From Methanomethylophilus sp963631655 (GTDB lineage Archaea > Thermoplasmatota > Thermoplasmata > Methanomassiliicoccales > Methanomethylophilaceae): 64,000 bases of DNA. The notes beneath the pieces were generated by a model. That model saw only the letters and a list, made by a program, of their open reading frames with translations, ran no database searches and was not told the DNA's origin. The position numbers and the translations under genes are program-made. The DNA is taken from NCBI GenBank assembly GCA_963631655.1, contig CAVGRR010000002.1:1-64000 (forward strand). Reading direction: 5' to 3'. Shown piece by piece: positions 33,096-41,252 of the stretch; the stretch's first letter is position 1; each line of letters starts with the position of its first letter.

Positions 33096-33863
33096 TCAGT
33101 TGTCGGTCTCCGCGTCGTCTCCGCCGTGGAATTCGGCCTGGACTGCGGAATAGATCTCGTCGAGACCCACACCTGTCTCAGAGGATACCGCTCTCATCTC
33201 GCCGAAGATGCCAGTGTCCTCCAGGGCCCTAAACAGTTCCATTCCGATGACGGATCCGGGGTCGCGGTCCTCGTCGAGGAGCGAAGCGTACAAGGAATCG
33301 GTGTTGTTGTACCAGTTGAGGATGTGGTCGATCTCCTCGTCCTTGAGGACATCCGCCTTGGACAGAAGATTGATCATGGGGACGTTCAGACGGAACTGGA
33401 CGAGAGATGCGAGGGTCAGTGCGGAAACGAATCCGTTCGCCGAACGGTAGAGCATCGGATCGGAAAGGTAGACCATCATGGATTTGTCCTGTCCCAGAGC
33501 ATTCATGACGGTCTGAGAGGACTCCCTGAAGGCGAACAGTTCCAGCTGTCCGGGAGTGTCGATCAGTACGTAATCGACGTTGTACGTGTCGAGCAGACTG
33601 CTGACCTTATCGATGTTCATGGCCATCATGTCTGCGGCTGCGATCTGCGCCCCGTTGGGTCCGAGACCGCACTGGGACATCACGTCGTCGAGGTTGATCC
33701 ACTCACGGATGTCTATGTCGGGAGTGTAGGGCAGCCTCTCGGCTCCGGGATCGAGATTGATCGTGACGGAATCGATCTCGTGCTCATCCAACCAGTTCTT
33801 GAATGCTCCGACCATCGTACTTTTTCCGCTTCCGGCCGTACCGACGAAATAGACGTTGTTCAT
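33096..33863 (-). CDS. GPN-loop GTPase
   Basis: A 255-residue GTPase of the Gpn/XAB1 family; eukaryotic members help RNA polymerase assembly. Motifs: P-loop GTAGSGKSTMV at residues 7-17, NLDPGAERLPYTPDIDIREWI, the GPN tripeptide in LGPNGA, DTPGQLELFAFRESS and NLLSKADVL for guanine specificity. The acidic C-terminus is typical for archaeal forms. The start at 33863 lies just before the P-loop strand, and a minus-strand TATA box (33894-33901) is about 34 bases upstream. Confidence 0.94.
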   Translation of the reverse strand: MNNVYFVGTAGSGKSTMVGAFKNWLDEHEIDSVTINLDPGAERLPYTPDIDIREWINLDDVMSQCGLGPNGAQIAAADMMAMNIDKVSSLLDTYNVDYVLIDTPGQLELFAFRESSQTVMNALGQDKSMMVYLSDPMLYRSANGFVSALTLASLVQFRLNVPMINLLSKADVLKDEEIDHILNWYNNTDSLYASLLDEDRDPGSVIGMELFRALEDTGIFGEMRAVSSETGVGLDEIYSAVQAEFHGGDDAETDN

Positions 33864-33970
33864 AGAATCGTATGCGGGCAACGGCAAAATCAGATATAAA
33901 CGTACCAATGCCCCCAGACGCCGAAATCTGGACCCATATTATAATAAATAGGAAACCGTTACGTTCTGCT

Positions 33971-34570
33971 ATGAACACGGAAGTAAAAACCCATTCGGCC
34001 GCAGTCGGCTGGGTCGGGATCGTCGCCGTAGCCGCATTCTGCATAATGTGGCTCGCCTGTTATCAGGCGGACAGTTCGTGGAAGTGGGGAGTGGATGCGA
34101 TCAGTGAATTCGGAGTATCCTCCACCGCAGCCGCGGATTACTTCGTCTACGGATTTGTGATCGCCGGTGCCCTCCTCGCTGCGTTCGGTATTGGAAAAGT
34201 TCAATGCAGCCAGAGGAAGTACGGATACGTCATCGCAGGAACCCTCTTTGCAATCAGCGGTATCGCACTCGTCCTCGTCGGAATTCTCACCAAAGATGTC
34301 GCCAGCGGCGATTATCACACATTCTTCGCATGGATGCTCGCCGTCCTGTTCGCTGTCGCGGTCATCGTGACCGTCGTCCAGGAATACCTCGACGGAAACG
34401 TGCTTTCCGTCGGAGTCAGCATGGTCCTGCTCTTCGCAGCAGCGTCCTTCGCAATCCTCTTCGAATTCGAGAAATTCGAGGTCTACGCCATCATCCTTGC
34501 CATGGTCTGGATCATTCTGAACTCTGCAGTAATGATCATGAACGGCATCAAGGGAGGAAAAACTCAATGA
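33971..34570 (+). CDS. DUF998-like multispanning membrane protein
   Basis: A 199-residue integral membrane protein with about six transmembrane helices. The start VGWVGIVAVAAFCIMWLACYQADSSWKWGVDAISEFGVSSTAAADYFVYGFVIAG resembles DUF998 proteins, with the conserved isoleucine/serine-rich loop ISEFG between helices 1 and 2. No catalytic motif is seen. A strong TATA region (ATATTATAATAAATAGG, 33934-33950) precedes it. It is coupled by ATGA to a second small membrane protein. Confidence 0.78.
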   Translation: MNTEVKTHSAAVGWVGIVAVAAFCIMWLACYQADSSWKWGVDAISEFGVSSTAAADYFVYGFVIAGALLAAFGIGKVQCSQRKYGYVIAGTLFAISGIALVLVGILTKDVASGDYHTFFAWMLAVLFAVAVIVTVVQEYLDGNVLSVGVSMVLLFAAASFAILFEFEKFEVYAIILAMVWIILNSAVMIMNGIKGGKTQ

Positions 34571-34914
34571 GTGACACTAACAAATTCGGACTGTTCATAA
34601 GCTGCCTCGGCGGAATCATCGCCATCGCAGGACTTGCAATCTACTACGAGTACACCTGGGACGCTGTCACGGCCCTCGGTCTCATGCTTCTTCTTTCTGC
34701 AATGTTCTTCGCCCTCGGCGGAGCATTCACCAAGAACAGCCAGTGGACCAACAAGGCCATGGTGATGTTCGGATTCCTGACCTTTGCGGTATCCTTCATC
34801 GCGACCGCCAGTGACATCTTCGAGGTCAACTTCGGTGTCGTTGAGGCAGTCATCTCGATCCTCATCATCGTCGTTGCTTACCTTCAGAAGCCCCTCGTGG
34901 CCGTAAAGAACTAA
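34567..34914 (+). CDS. Small four-helix membrane protein
   Basis: A 115-residue hydrophobic protein, not recognised, with four predicted membrane helices (about 8-27, 34-55, 64-82, 88-108). The start overlaps the preceding membrane-protein stop by four bases, and a UUCG-capped terminator follows, so the two form a complete two-gene unit. They may make one complex. Confidence 0.78.
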   Translation: MSDTNKFGLFISCLGGIIAIAGLAIYYEYTWDAVTALGLMLLLSAMFFALGGAFTKNSQWTNKAMVMFGFLTFAVSFIATASDIFEVNFGVVEAVISILIIVVAYLQKPLVAVKN

Positions 34915-34922
34915 ACATTAAC

Positions 34923-34949
34923 ACCGGCTTCGGCCGGTCTCCCTTTTTT
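34923..34949 (+). terminator. UUCG-capped intrinsic terminator
   Basis: ACCGGC and GCCGGT close a TTCG tetraloop (34923-34938), followed by CTCCC and six T residues (34944-34949). A textbook rho-independent shape. Confidence 0.85.
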
Positions 34950-34997
34950 AACCAGACTTTAGGTAACTTTTATATCGACTTCGTGAGATAATATCCC

Positions 34998-35654
34998 GTG
35001 GACGAAAAATACACCTTCACTCTGAGAAAGATTGCACTGTTGGGAGGAATGGACGATTACATCGCCGTCTCGTCGAGGGAACTCGGTACCGCCCTTGAAA
35101 TGAGCCAGCAGTCCGCATCCAAGCGCATACTCGAGCTCCTGGAACTCGGACTCATAGTCCGCGACCTGGGGGCCAGGAAACAGAGGATCAAGCTCACATC
35201 CGCCGGAGTGGACGAGCTCAAGAAGGAATACAACGAATTCCGTAGAATCTTCGAACTCACGGACCACATCACCCTGCACGGCACCGTCAAGGACGGTATG
35301 GGCGAGGGACAGTACTACATCGACCAGGAAGGATATCAGACCCAGTTCGAGAGCAAACTCGGATTCAGGCCATATCCCGGAACCCTCAACATCTCCGTGG
35401 ACAAGGAGGACATCGGAAAGCTTGACATGATCAAGAGCACCGCCGGTATCCCCATCTCAGGATTCACCCACGGCGGCAGAAGCTTCGGAGATGTCATCGC
35501 ATACAAGTCGAAAATCAAGAACGTGGACTGCGCGGTCGTCGTACCTGCAAGGTCGCATTACGTGGATGTCATCGAGATCATCTGCCATTATCATCTCAGA
35601 AGGACACTCAGTCTGAACACCGATGACAGGCTTGATGTCAAAGTGATTCTCTGA
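34998..35654 (+). CDS. ribK: CTP-dependent riboflavin kinase with N-terminal helix-turn-helix
   Basis: Archaeal RibK (DUF120) of 218 residues, which makes FMN from riboflavin using CTP. A winged helix (about 8-78: YIAVSSRELGTALEMSQQSASKRILELLELGLIVRDLGARKQRIKLTSAG) precedes the kinase domain (TLHGTVKDGMGEGQYYID, FRPYPGTLNISVD, GRSFGDVIAYKSK, HYVDVIEIICHYHLRRTL). The HTH suggests that it also controls transcription, as known for such fusions. The GTG at 34998 sits about 23 bases after the TATA box CTTTTATATCG, so the mRNA is likely leaderless. Confidence 0.94.
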   Translation: MDEKYTFTLRKIALLGGMDDYIAVSSRELGTALEMSQQSASKRILELLELGLIVRDLGARKQRIKLTSAGVDELKKEYNEFRRIFELTDHITLHGTVKDGMGEGQYYIDQEGYQTQFESKLGFRPYPGTLNISVDKEDIGKLDMIKSTAGIPISGFTHGGRSFGDVIAYKSKIKNVDCAVVVPARSHYVDVIEIICHYHLRRTLSLNTDDRLDVKVIL

Positions 35655-35711
35655 TTTTTGGGTGGGGCAGGCTATGCAACACAGCCCTTTGTCCCAATCA
35701 TAATAATACAA

Positions 35712-35748
35712 TCGGGGACGGATCTTTTGTAAAGACCCAGATCCCCGA
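35712..35748. terminator. Large hairpin between ribK and the pRiA4b-like gene
   Basis: TCGGGGA pairs with TCCCCGA, and an inner GGATCTTT pairs with most of AAAGACCC. It lies between two convergent genes and can terminate either. Otherwise the 100-base gap shows only a GGGGCAGG-rich stretch. Confidence 0.65.
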
Positions 35749-35756
35749 AATTGATT

Positions 35757-36917
35757 TCAAGAAGATTTCTTTTTGGACTTCTTTTTGTCCTGTTCATCTA
35801 TTTCTTTATTGTGTTCCACAAGGAATTTCATCAGCGCTTTTTTATCTGAAAGGTCGACACCCGAGTAATGAAGTTTGTAGAACAATGCTTCATTGACCGC
35901 GACCGGCGAATCGACAGGGTTGGAGAAGTAATATCCGTTGTTTTCGGCCCATGAGTACACCTCACTTGAAGTCGTGGTAATCATTTCTGTTTCCCACTGG
36001 GCAAGGATAGCGTTACTCATTCCTCTTACCGCCCTTTCGTAATGACCTTGGATTGATTCCCCAGGTTTTTTACAGAGTTTTACAAGATTATGTTCCTTTA
36101 GAAAATCATTACAGAGACGGGACAGAACCTCATCAGGCGAGTCCCAGACCTGGATATACCTCTCCGGATCTTTCGCCAGTTCAGATTTGGCTAAGGGTTC
36201 GATGACAGGCATATCATCATCAAACCTACTCGTCCTTATCTTTTTCTTGACGGAAGTGACCTTGCATACGATCTCCTCGACCGTATCGAATACATAAAGT
36301 CCGCTCATCGCACTCAGAACCGGAGACATCATTGCAATCCTTATTTCATGATCTAACGGCACACGGTCTTCCCCGATCACCCCCTGCATGCCCCAGGATT
36401 CCAGACTGTTGAGGACACGTGGCAGATCGAATCTACAGGCCCTCAATATCTCCCGGGCACGGAGATTATCGGGATCTTTCGGGTTGCAGGATGCAGCGAA
36501 CAGTTCATTGTAGGCATAGATTCCTCCGCAGTCATCAATGGGGGCGTTCTCCTCCCAATCAATAAGCTGGGGAAACCTCCCGGAGAAATCATCCGTATAT
36601 CCATCCCAGTCCACAAGAACCTGCCAACGGTCCCCGAAATCATAGGTGTAGATTATCCTCTTTCCCTCAAGATCGGAAAGTGCAACAGAAGAAGGTTCCC
36701 TACACGTATCATTATCATGAAATGCCGTGTGATGTTCATGGATAAGTTCTCCTTCCACCTCGAATGCATAAAGGTGATACCCTTCCCAACTCATCACGGA
36801 CTGTATCACACTGTGAATGTCTTGTAACGATACAAAATCTGGAACTGCAACGGTCCTGGAGATTTCAGGCTCGCTGTCGATCAGAACAAACCGGAGTATG
36901 TAAGCTCCCATAAACAT
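35757..36917 (-). CDS. pRiA4b ORF-3-like protein
   Basis: A 386-residue protein. The N-terminal half (about 4-185) matches the plasmid pRiA4b ORF-3 family: YILRFVLIDSEPEISRTVAVPDFVSLQDIHSVIQSVMSWEGYHLYAF, then RIIYTYDFGDRWQVLVDWDG and the DDCGGIYAYNEL motif. The family is spread by plasmids and IS elements and has no firm function. The C-terminal half is unlike anything I recognise and ends in a Lys/Ser-rich tail (KKKSKKKSS). Base composition is visibly more AT-rich than the neighbours and uses different codons, which suggests acquisition by transfer. No transposase or repeat is found at its edges. Confidence 0.85.
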   Translation of the reverse strand: MFMGAYILRFVLIDSEPEISRTVAVPDFVSLQDIHSVIQSVMSWEGYHLYAFEVEGELIHEHHTAFHDNDTCREPSSVALSDLEGKRIIYTYDFGDRWQVLVDWDGYTDDFSGRFPQLIDWEENAPIDDCGGIYAYNELFAASCNPKDPDNLRAREILRACRFDLPRVLNSLESWGMQGVIGEDRVPLDHEIRIAMMSPVLSAMSGLYVFDTVEEIVCKVTSVKKKIRTSRFDDDMPVIEPLAKSELAKDPERYIQVWDSPDEVLSRLCNDFLKEHNLVKLCKKPGESIQGHYERAVRGMSNAILAQWETEMITTTSSEVYSWAENNGYYFSNPVDSPVAVNEALFYKLHYSGVDLSDKKALMKFLVEHNKEIDEQDKKKSKKKSS

Positions 36918-37013
36918 GTGATGTGTTACAGATTAATAATGAAATGCACGACCGGGTTCAGATCGTCCAAGGGTGACCGGACCTGTAAAAATCACATCTG
37001 GCACATTATGATG

Positions 37014-37031
37014 GAGGGGGTGTTGCCCCCT
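37014..37031 (-). terminator. purQ 3' hairpin
   Basis: AGGGGG and CCCCCT pair around a 5-base loop immediately after the purQ stop on the minus strand. There is no strong T run. A CTGGCACA octamer lies just beyond (36994). Confidence 0.5.
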
Positions 37032-37036
37032 CTGTT

Positions 37037-37855
37037 TCATCTTTTGCTAAGGTATTTCATCACAGAGGTGAAGATGGGCTTTCCGTCTCCGTCCTCCGAT
37101 TTGTGGCCACGGGTCCAATCTGCGGCAGTGTATGCGGTCATAACACGCTCGGGGTGAGGCATCATACCCATGACGTTTCCTGCGGGGTTGCAGATACCTG
37201 CAATGTCCGAGGGGGATCCGTTGGGGTTCCAGGGATAGGAGATGCGGGTGCCTCCGGGTGCAGTATACCTGAAGACGACCTGGTCGTTCTCCTCGAGCCT
37301 GTCGGTGAAGTTGGGGATGTTGCTAAGCAGCTTTCCCTCCCCGTGGGCGGACGGGCACATCAGAACGGCTCCTCTGGGTATATCGCAGGTGAACACGCAT
37401 TTGCCCCTGTTGTCATTGCGGAGCAGAGTGGGGCGGCACTCGAACCTTCCGGAGTCGTTGTTGTACAGTGCGGCGGTGGGCTCGTCAGACATGGTGCCGT
37501 CGAGGGCGGGAAGAAGACCCAGTTCCACAAGGATCTGGAATCCGTTGCACACTCCGAGGACGGGTTTTCCCTCTTCCACGAAGGTCCTGAGCTCCTTGCC
37601 GATTCCGGCCTTCATCCTCGAGGCGAAGATCGCTCCTGCGCGAACATAATCCCCTGCGGAGAATCCTCCGGGGATGGCAAGCACATCGTATTCCTCGAGA
37701 TTCCTGCGAAGGGACGGATCACACTGTCCCAGCAGCTGTTTCAGATGCACTTTCTCGGCCTTTGCGCCGACCATCTCGAAGGCATTGGCCATCTCATCTT
37801 CGCAGTTGGTTCCTTCGATCCTTACGACACAGACTCTGACATCCTCTGCTTTCAT
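37037..37855 (-). CDS. purQ: FGAM synthase glutaminase subunit
   Basis: Class I glutamine amidotransferase of 272 residues that supplies ammonia to PurL in purine synthesis. The catalytic Cys is in VLGVCNGFQIL (about 105), the oxyanion loop is AIPGGFSAGDYVRAGA, and the His/Glu pair is near MMPHPER. It starts with an ATGA overlap on the purL stop and is the last gene of the prs-proS-trmI-purS-purL-purQ unit. Confidence 0.97.
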   Translation of the reverse strand: MKAEDVRVCVVRIEGTNCEDEMANAFEMVGAKAEKVHLKQLLGQCDPSLRRNLEEYDVLAIPGGFSAGDYVRAGAIFASRMKAGIGKELRTFVEEGKPVLGVCNGFQILVELGLLPALDGTMSDEPTAALYNNDSGRFECRPTLLRNDNRGKCVFTCDIPRGAVLMCPSAHGEGKLLSNIPNFTDRLEENDQVVFRYTAPGGTRISYPWNPNGSPSDIAGICNPAGNVMGMMPHPERVMTAYTAADWTRGHKSEDGDGKPIFTSVMKYLSKR

Positions 37856-40197
37856 TGAGAATCACCTCCCATGATGTTCCAGATGGGGTCGTTCCAGGCG
37901 GACCTGAGCTTCTCGACAGGGATCTTGGTCCTGGCGCCCTTGATCACGAGTTCGTCGCCCTTGGTGAGTCCGATGGGGGTGGCGGCGTCGCCCATGATCT
38001 CGGTGAAGCGTTCCGCATCCTTTCCGTCGACCTCTGCCACCCATCTCGAGTTGCTCTCGGAGAACAGGTTGACATTGATATCGGAACATGCCATGGCGGA
38101 GAGGTCGAGTTCAGCACCGATCTGTCCGGAGATACACATCTCCGCGACGGTGACCGCAAGTCCTCCGTCGGAACAGTCATGACAGCTGAGAACGAGCTTC
38201 TCATCCATTGCCTTCAGGAGCTTCTCGGAGTTCTCCTTGAGGCGGTCCGCGTCGGTGTCCGGGACGTCTCCTCCGACACCTCCGAACTTCCTGAACAGGA
38301 GCGAACCTCCCATCTCGTCCTTGGTCTCTCCGATCACGAAGAGGCAGGAACCGGTCTTCTTGAAGTCTGCGGAGACGGCCTTGCGGACATCGTCGATGAG
38401 ACCGCAGCAGACGATCATGGGGGTCGGAAGGATGTGCACTCCTCCGGGGGCCTCGTTGTAAAGACTGACGTTTCCTGAGGGGATGGGGATGTTGAGTTTC
38501 CTTGCGATGTCTCCGATACCGTGGACGGCCTCCCTGAACTCTCCGAAACGCTCGGGCTTTTCAGGATTTCCGAAGTTGAGACAGTCGGTGAGGGCGTTGG
38601 GGCGGGCTCCGACGGCGACGACGTTACGATAAGCTTCGTCGATGGAGGCCATTCCGCCCTTGTACGGGTCGGCGGCGGTGAACCAGGGGTTGCAGCCCAC
38701 TGCGGCGGCGAGACCCTTCCACCTGCCGGGGACGGGCATCAGAACGGATGCGTCTCCGGGACCGGTCTTGTTGAGTGCACCGACCATGGGGTGCAGTACG
38801 GTGGAGGCACGGACCTCGTGGTCGTACTGACGGATGGCCCACTCCTTCGAGGCCACGTTGGGGTCGGAGAGAAGGGTGAGGACGGTCTGCTCGAGGGAGG
38901 GCAGTTCCGGGAACTTCTCCTCCGCTTTGGTGGAGACCTTGGGTGCGACATAGGGCCTGTCATAGACAGGTCCTCCGGTGAGGAAGTTTATGTCCATGTC
39001 GAAGATCTTCTCGCCTTTCCAGAACAGCCTGGTGTGTCCGGTGTCGGTGGTCTTGGCGACGGGTGTCGCGATGATGTCCCAGAGGTCGAAGATCGCCATG
39101 ACCTTGTCGACGTTCTCGGGCTTGACGGTACACATCATACGCTCCTGTGATTCAGAGACCCAGATCTCCCAGGGGGCGAGTCCGCTCTCCTTCAGGGGGA
39201 CCTTGTCGAGGTCCACATCGGCACCGCAGCCTTTCTCGATGGCCATCTCTCCGACGACACAGCTGAGTCCTCCTCCGCCCAGGTCCTTCATACCGGTGAC
39301 AAGGTGCTTCTGCGCAAGTTCCAGACATGCATGGATGACCGGTTCCTTGGTGATCGGGTCACCGAGCTGCACCGCACCGCGGGAGTCGTCTTCGGACGTG
39401 GCGGTGATGTCTTTGGAAGCGAAGTTCACACCGTGGATCCCGTCCCTTCCGGTACGTCCTCCGAAGAGGATCATGACCTCTCCGGGACCGGATGCGTAGT
39501 TGTTGAGGAGATCGGCACGCTTGACGATACCGAGGCAGCACACGTTGACGAGGCAGTTTCCGGTGTAGCTCTCGTCGAAGAAGAATCCGCCGGTGATGGT
39601 GGGGATTCCGATACGGTTTCCGTAGTCCCTGATACCGGAGACCACTCCGCTCATCAGATAGCGGGGGTGTTTGATTCCGGGAGGGAGTTCTCCTTTCCTG
39701 TCGGGATATCCGAAACAGAGGGGGTCTGCAAGTCCTATGGGCTGTGCACCCATGCAGATGACATCCCTCACGATGCCTCCGATACCGGTCGCCGCACCTC
39801 CGTAGGGTTCGATGGCGGACGGGTGGTTGTGACTCTCCACTCTTAATGCATATCCGTAGTCGTCGTCGAAGATCATCACTCCGGCGTCTCCTCTGGAGAG
39901 GATGTCGTCGCGGTTGATGCCGAACACGAATTCTTTCAGCACAGGTTTGGAGCTCTTGTAACAGCAGTGCTCCGACCAGGCCTGACCGAGGGACTGAAGT
40001 TCCACATCGGTGGCCTCGCGGCCTTCTTTGACAAAATAATCCCTGACCTTCTTCATCTCGTCGAGCGACAGTCCCAGACTGAGCTTTGAGGAGATGTCTT
40101 CAAGGTCCTTGTCGGAGGCGTCCCTGATCTTGATATCACAAAGATCATAGGCGGCCTCCCTTCTGACCATACGGTCCTCCGCGGCCATGCTATTCAC
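37852..40197 (-). CDS. purL: Phosphoribosylformylglycinamidine synthase II
   Basis: Catalytic subunit of FGAM synthase, 781 residues, converting FGAR to FGAM with ATP and ammonia. Signatures: LGQAWSEHCCYKSSKPVL, RVESHNHPSAIEPYGGAATGIGGIVRD, MKDLGGGGLSCVVGEMA and SCHDCSDGGLAVTVAEMC. It is the small-type PurL that works with separate PurS and PurQ. The GTG at 40197 overlaps the purS stop (GTGA); an in-frame ATG at 40188 is the alternative. Confidence 0.97.
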   Translation of the reverse strand: MNSMAAEDRMVRREAAYDLCDIKIRDASDKDLEDISSKLSLGLSLDEMKKVRDYFVKEGREATDVELQSLGQAWSEHCCYKSSKPVLKEFVFGINRDDILSRGDAGVMIFDDDYGYALRVESHNHPSAIEPYGGAATGIGGIVRDVICMGAQPIGLADPLCFGYPDRKGELPPGIKHPRYLMSGVVSGIRDYGNRIGIPTITGGFFFDESYTGNCLVNVCCLGIVKRADLLNNYASGPGEVMILFGGRTGRDGIHGVNFASKDITATSEDDSRGAVQLGDPITKEPVIHACLELAQKHLVTGMKDLGGGGLSCVVGEMAIEKGCGADVDLDKVPLKESGLAPWEIWVSESQERMMCTVKPENVDKVMAIFDLWDIIATPVAKTTDTGHTRLFWKGEKIFDMDINFLTGGPVYDRPYVAPKVSTKAEEKFPELPSLEQTVLTLLSDPNVASKEWAIRQYDHEVRASTVLHPMVGALNKTGPGDASVLMPVPGRWKGLAAAVGCNPWFTAADPYKGGMASIDEAYRNVVAVGARPNALTDCLNFGNPEKPERFGEFREAVHGIGDIARKLNIPIPSGNVSLYNEAPGGVHILPTPMIVCCGLIDDVRKAVSADFKKTGSCLFVIGETKDEMGGSLLFRKFGGVGGDVPDTDADRLKENSEKLLKAMDEKLVLSCHDCSDGGLAVTVAEMCISGQIGAELDLSAMACSDINVNLFSESNSRWVAEVDGKDAERFTEIMGDAATPIGLTKGDELVIKGARTKIPVEKLRSAWNDPIWNIMGGDSQ

Positions 40198-40433
40198 CTA
40201 ACAGTGACCTTGTAGCTCTGGACGACGGGGTTGGCGAGGAGCTTGCGGCAGTATTCCTCACCGGCGGCAAGGGCTTCCTTCTCGGGCATGTCGAGTTCGA
40301 CCTCGAAGACCTTCACGGTCTTAACCGAGTTGATTCCTTTGAATCCAAGGGACTCCAACGTCTTCTTGGTGTTGGTCCCTTCGGGGTCGGCGACCCCTTT
40401 TTTGAGTTCGATCCTGATATCGATTACTGTCAT
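40194..40433 (-). CDS. purS: FGAM synthase PurS subunit
   Basis: PurS of 79 residues, a ferredoxin-like dimer that bridges PurL and PurQ. The sequence reads MTVIDIRIELKKGVADPEGTN..., with LGFKGINSVKTVKVFEVEL and a final NPVVQSYKVTV, all typical. The start at 40433 gives the standard PurS length. It lies 42 bases after trmI and is translationally coupled to purL. Confidence 0.95.
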   Translation of the reverse strand: MTVIDIRIELKKGVADPEGTNTKKTLESLGFKGINSVKTVKVFEVELDMPEKEALAAGEEYCRKLLANPVVQSYKVTVR

Positions 40434-40475
40434 CGGATTAGGATATGGGATAAGGTACAAAAAGGGTTTTATGGC

Positions 40476-41243
40476 TCAGACCGAGCGTTTCCTGGCAAAT
40501 GCCAGATAACCGGTATGTCCCAGCATCTCGAACGAAGGCCTGACCCCTCCGGGGTGGACCTCCATTCCGCGGCGGAGTATCTCCATCGCACGGACATCGC
40601 AGAAACCTTTCTCGCGGAGACCGTTGACCGCCTTTTCAAGCTGGTTCGCATTGGGGATGTAAACGCAGATGCGTCCGCCGTTCCTCAGGCAGGGGACCAG
40701 GTTGTCCAATGCATTCTCAACATCCGGCATGTCGGTGGTGATGACGTCGGCATCCTTGAAGTCGATGGCGACGGTACGTGCATCCCCGATCTGACAGGAC
40801 CAGTTCTTGTCGAGTCCGGACCTGCGGAGGTTCTTTGCCGTTTTTTCCGCATTCTGCTCCTTGAACTCCACGGTGTGCACATGTCCGTCGGGTCCCGCCG
40901 CACACAGAAGGGCGGTGGTGAGTCCTCCGGAACCGGCACCGATCTCCAGGACGCGGGAACCGGCGTGAACGTCGCACTCCATGATGATGGCGCAGGCGTC
41001 CTTGGGGGTGATTATCTGTGCCCCGCGGTCCAGAGAGGAGATCATCTCGACCACTCCGGGACGGAAGACGTTGAACCTGCGTCCGGCGATGTCGACCGCA
41101 TCCCCGTCATCGAGACCGACGAGTCTGCTGCCGTCGATGGTGCCCATTCCTCCGAGCTTGATCATATCATGCCCGAAGGTGAACCAGTAACGCTTGCCGT
41201 CCGCGTCCTGAAGATAGAGGTGCTCTCCTTCCTGGAATGCCAT
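40476..41243 (-). CDS. trmI: tRNA (adenine-N1)-methyltransferase, TrmI type
   Basis: A 255-residue SAM enzyme that makes m1A in the T-loop region of archaeal tRNAs (positions 57/58 in characterised members). The N-terminal beta domain (EGEHLYLQDADGKRYWFTFGHDMIKLGGMGTIDG) and the Rossmann motif VLEIGAGSGGLTTALL are clear. TPKDACAIIMECDVHAG, VITTDMPDVENAL and the late HTGYLAFARK are characteristic of TrmI. It lies nine bases after proS. Confidence 0.93.
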   Translation of the reverse strand: MAFQEGEHLYLQDADGKRYWFTFGHDMIKLGGMGTIDGSRLVGLDDGDAVDIAGRRFNVFRPGVVEMISSLDRGAQIITPKDACAIIMECDVHAGSRVLEIGAGSGGLTTALLCAAGPDGHVHTVEFKEQNAEKTAKNLRRSGLDKNWSCQIGDARTVAIDFKDADVITTDMPDVENALDNLVPCLRNGGRICVYIPNANQLEKAVNGLREKGFCDVRAMEILRRGMEVHPGGVRPSFEMLGHTGYLAFARKRSV

Positions 41244-41252
41244 GTTCCGACC

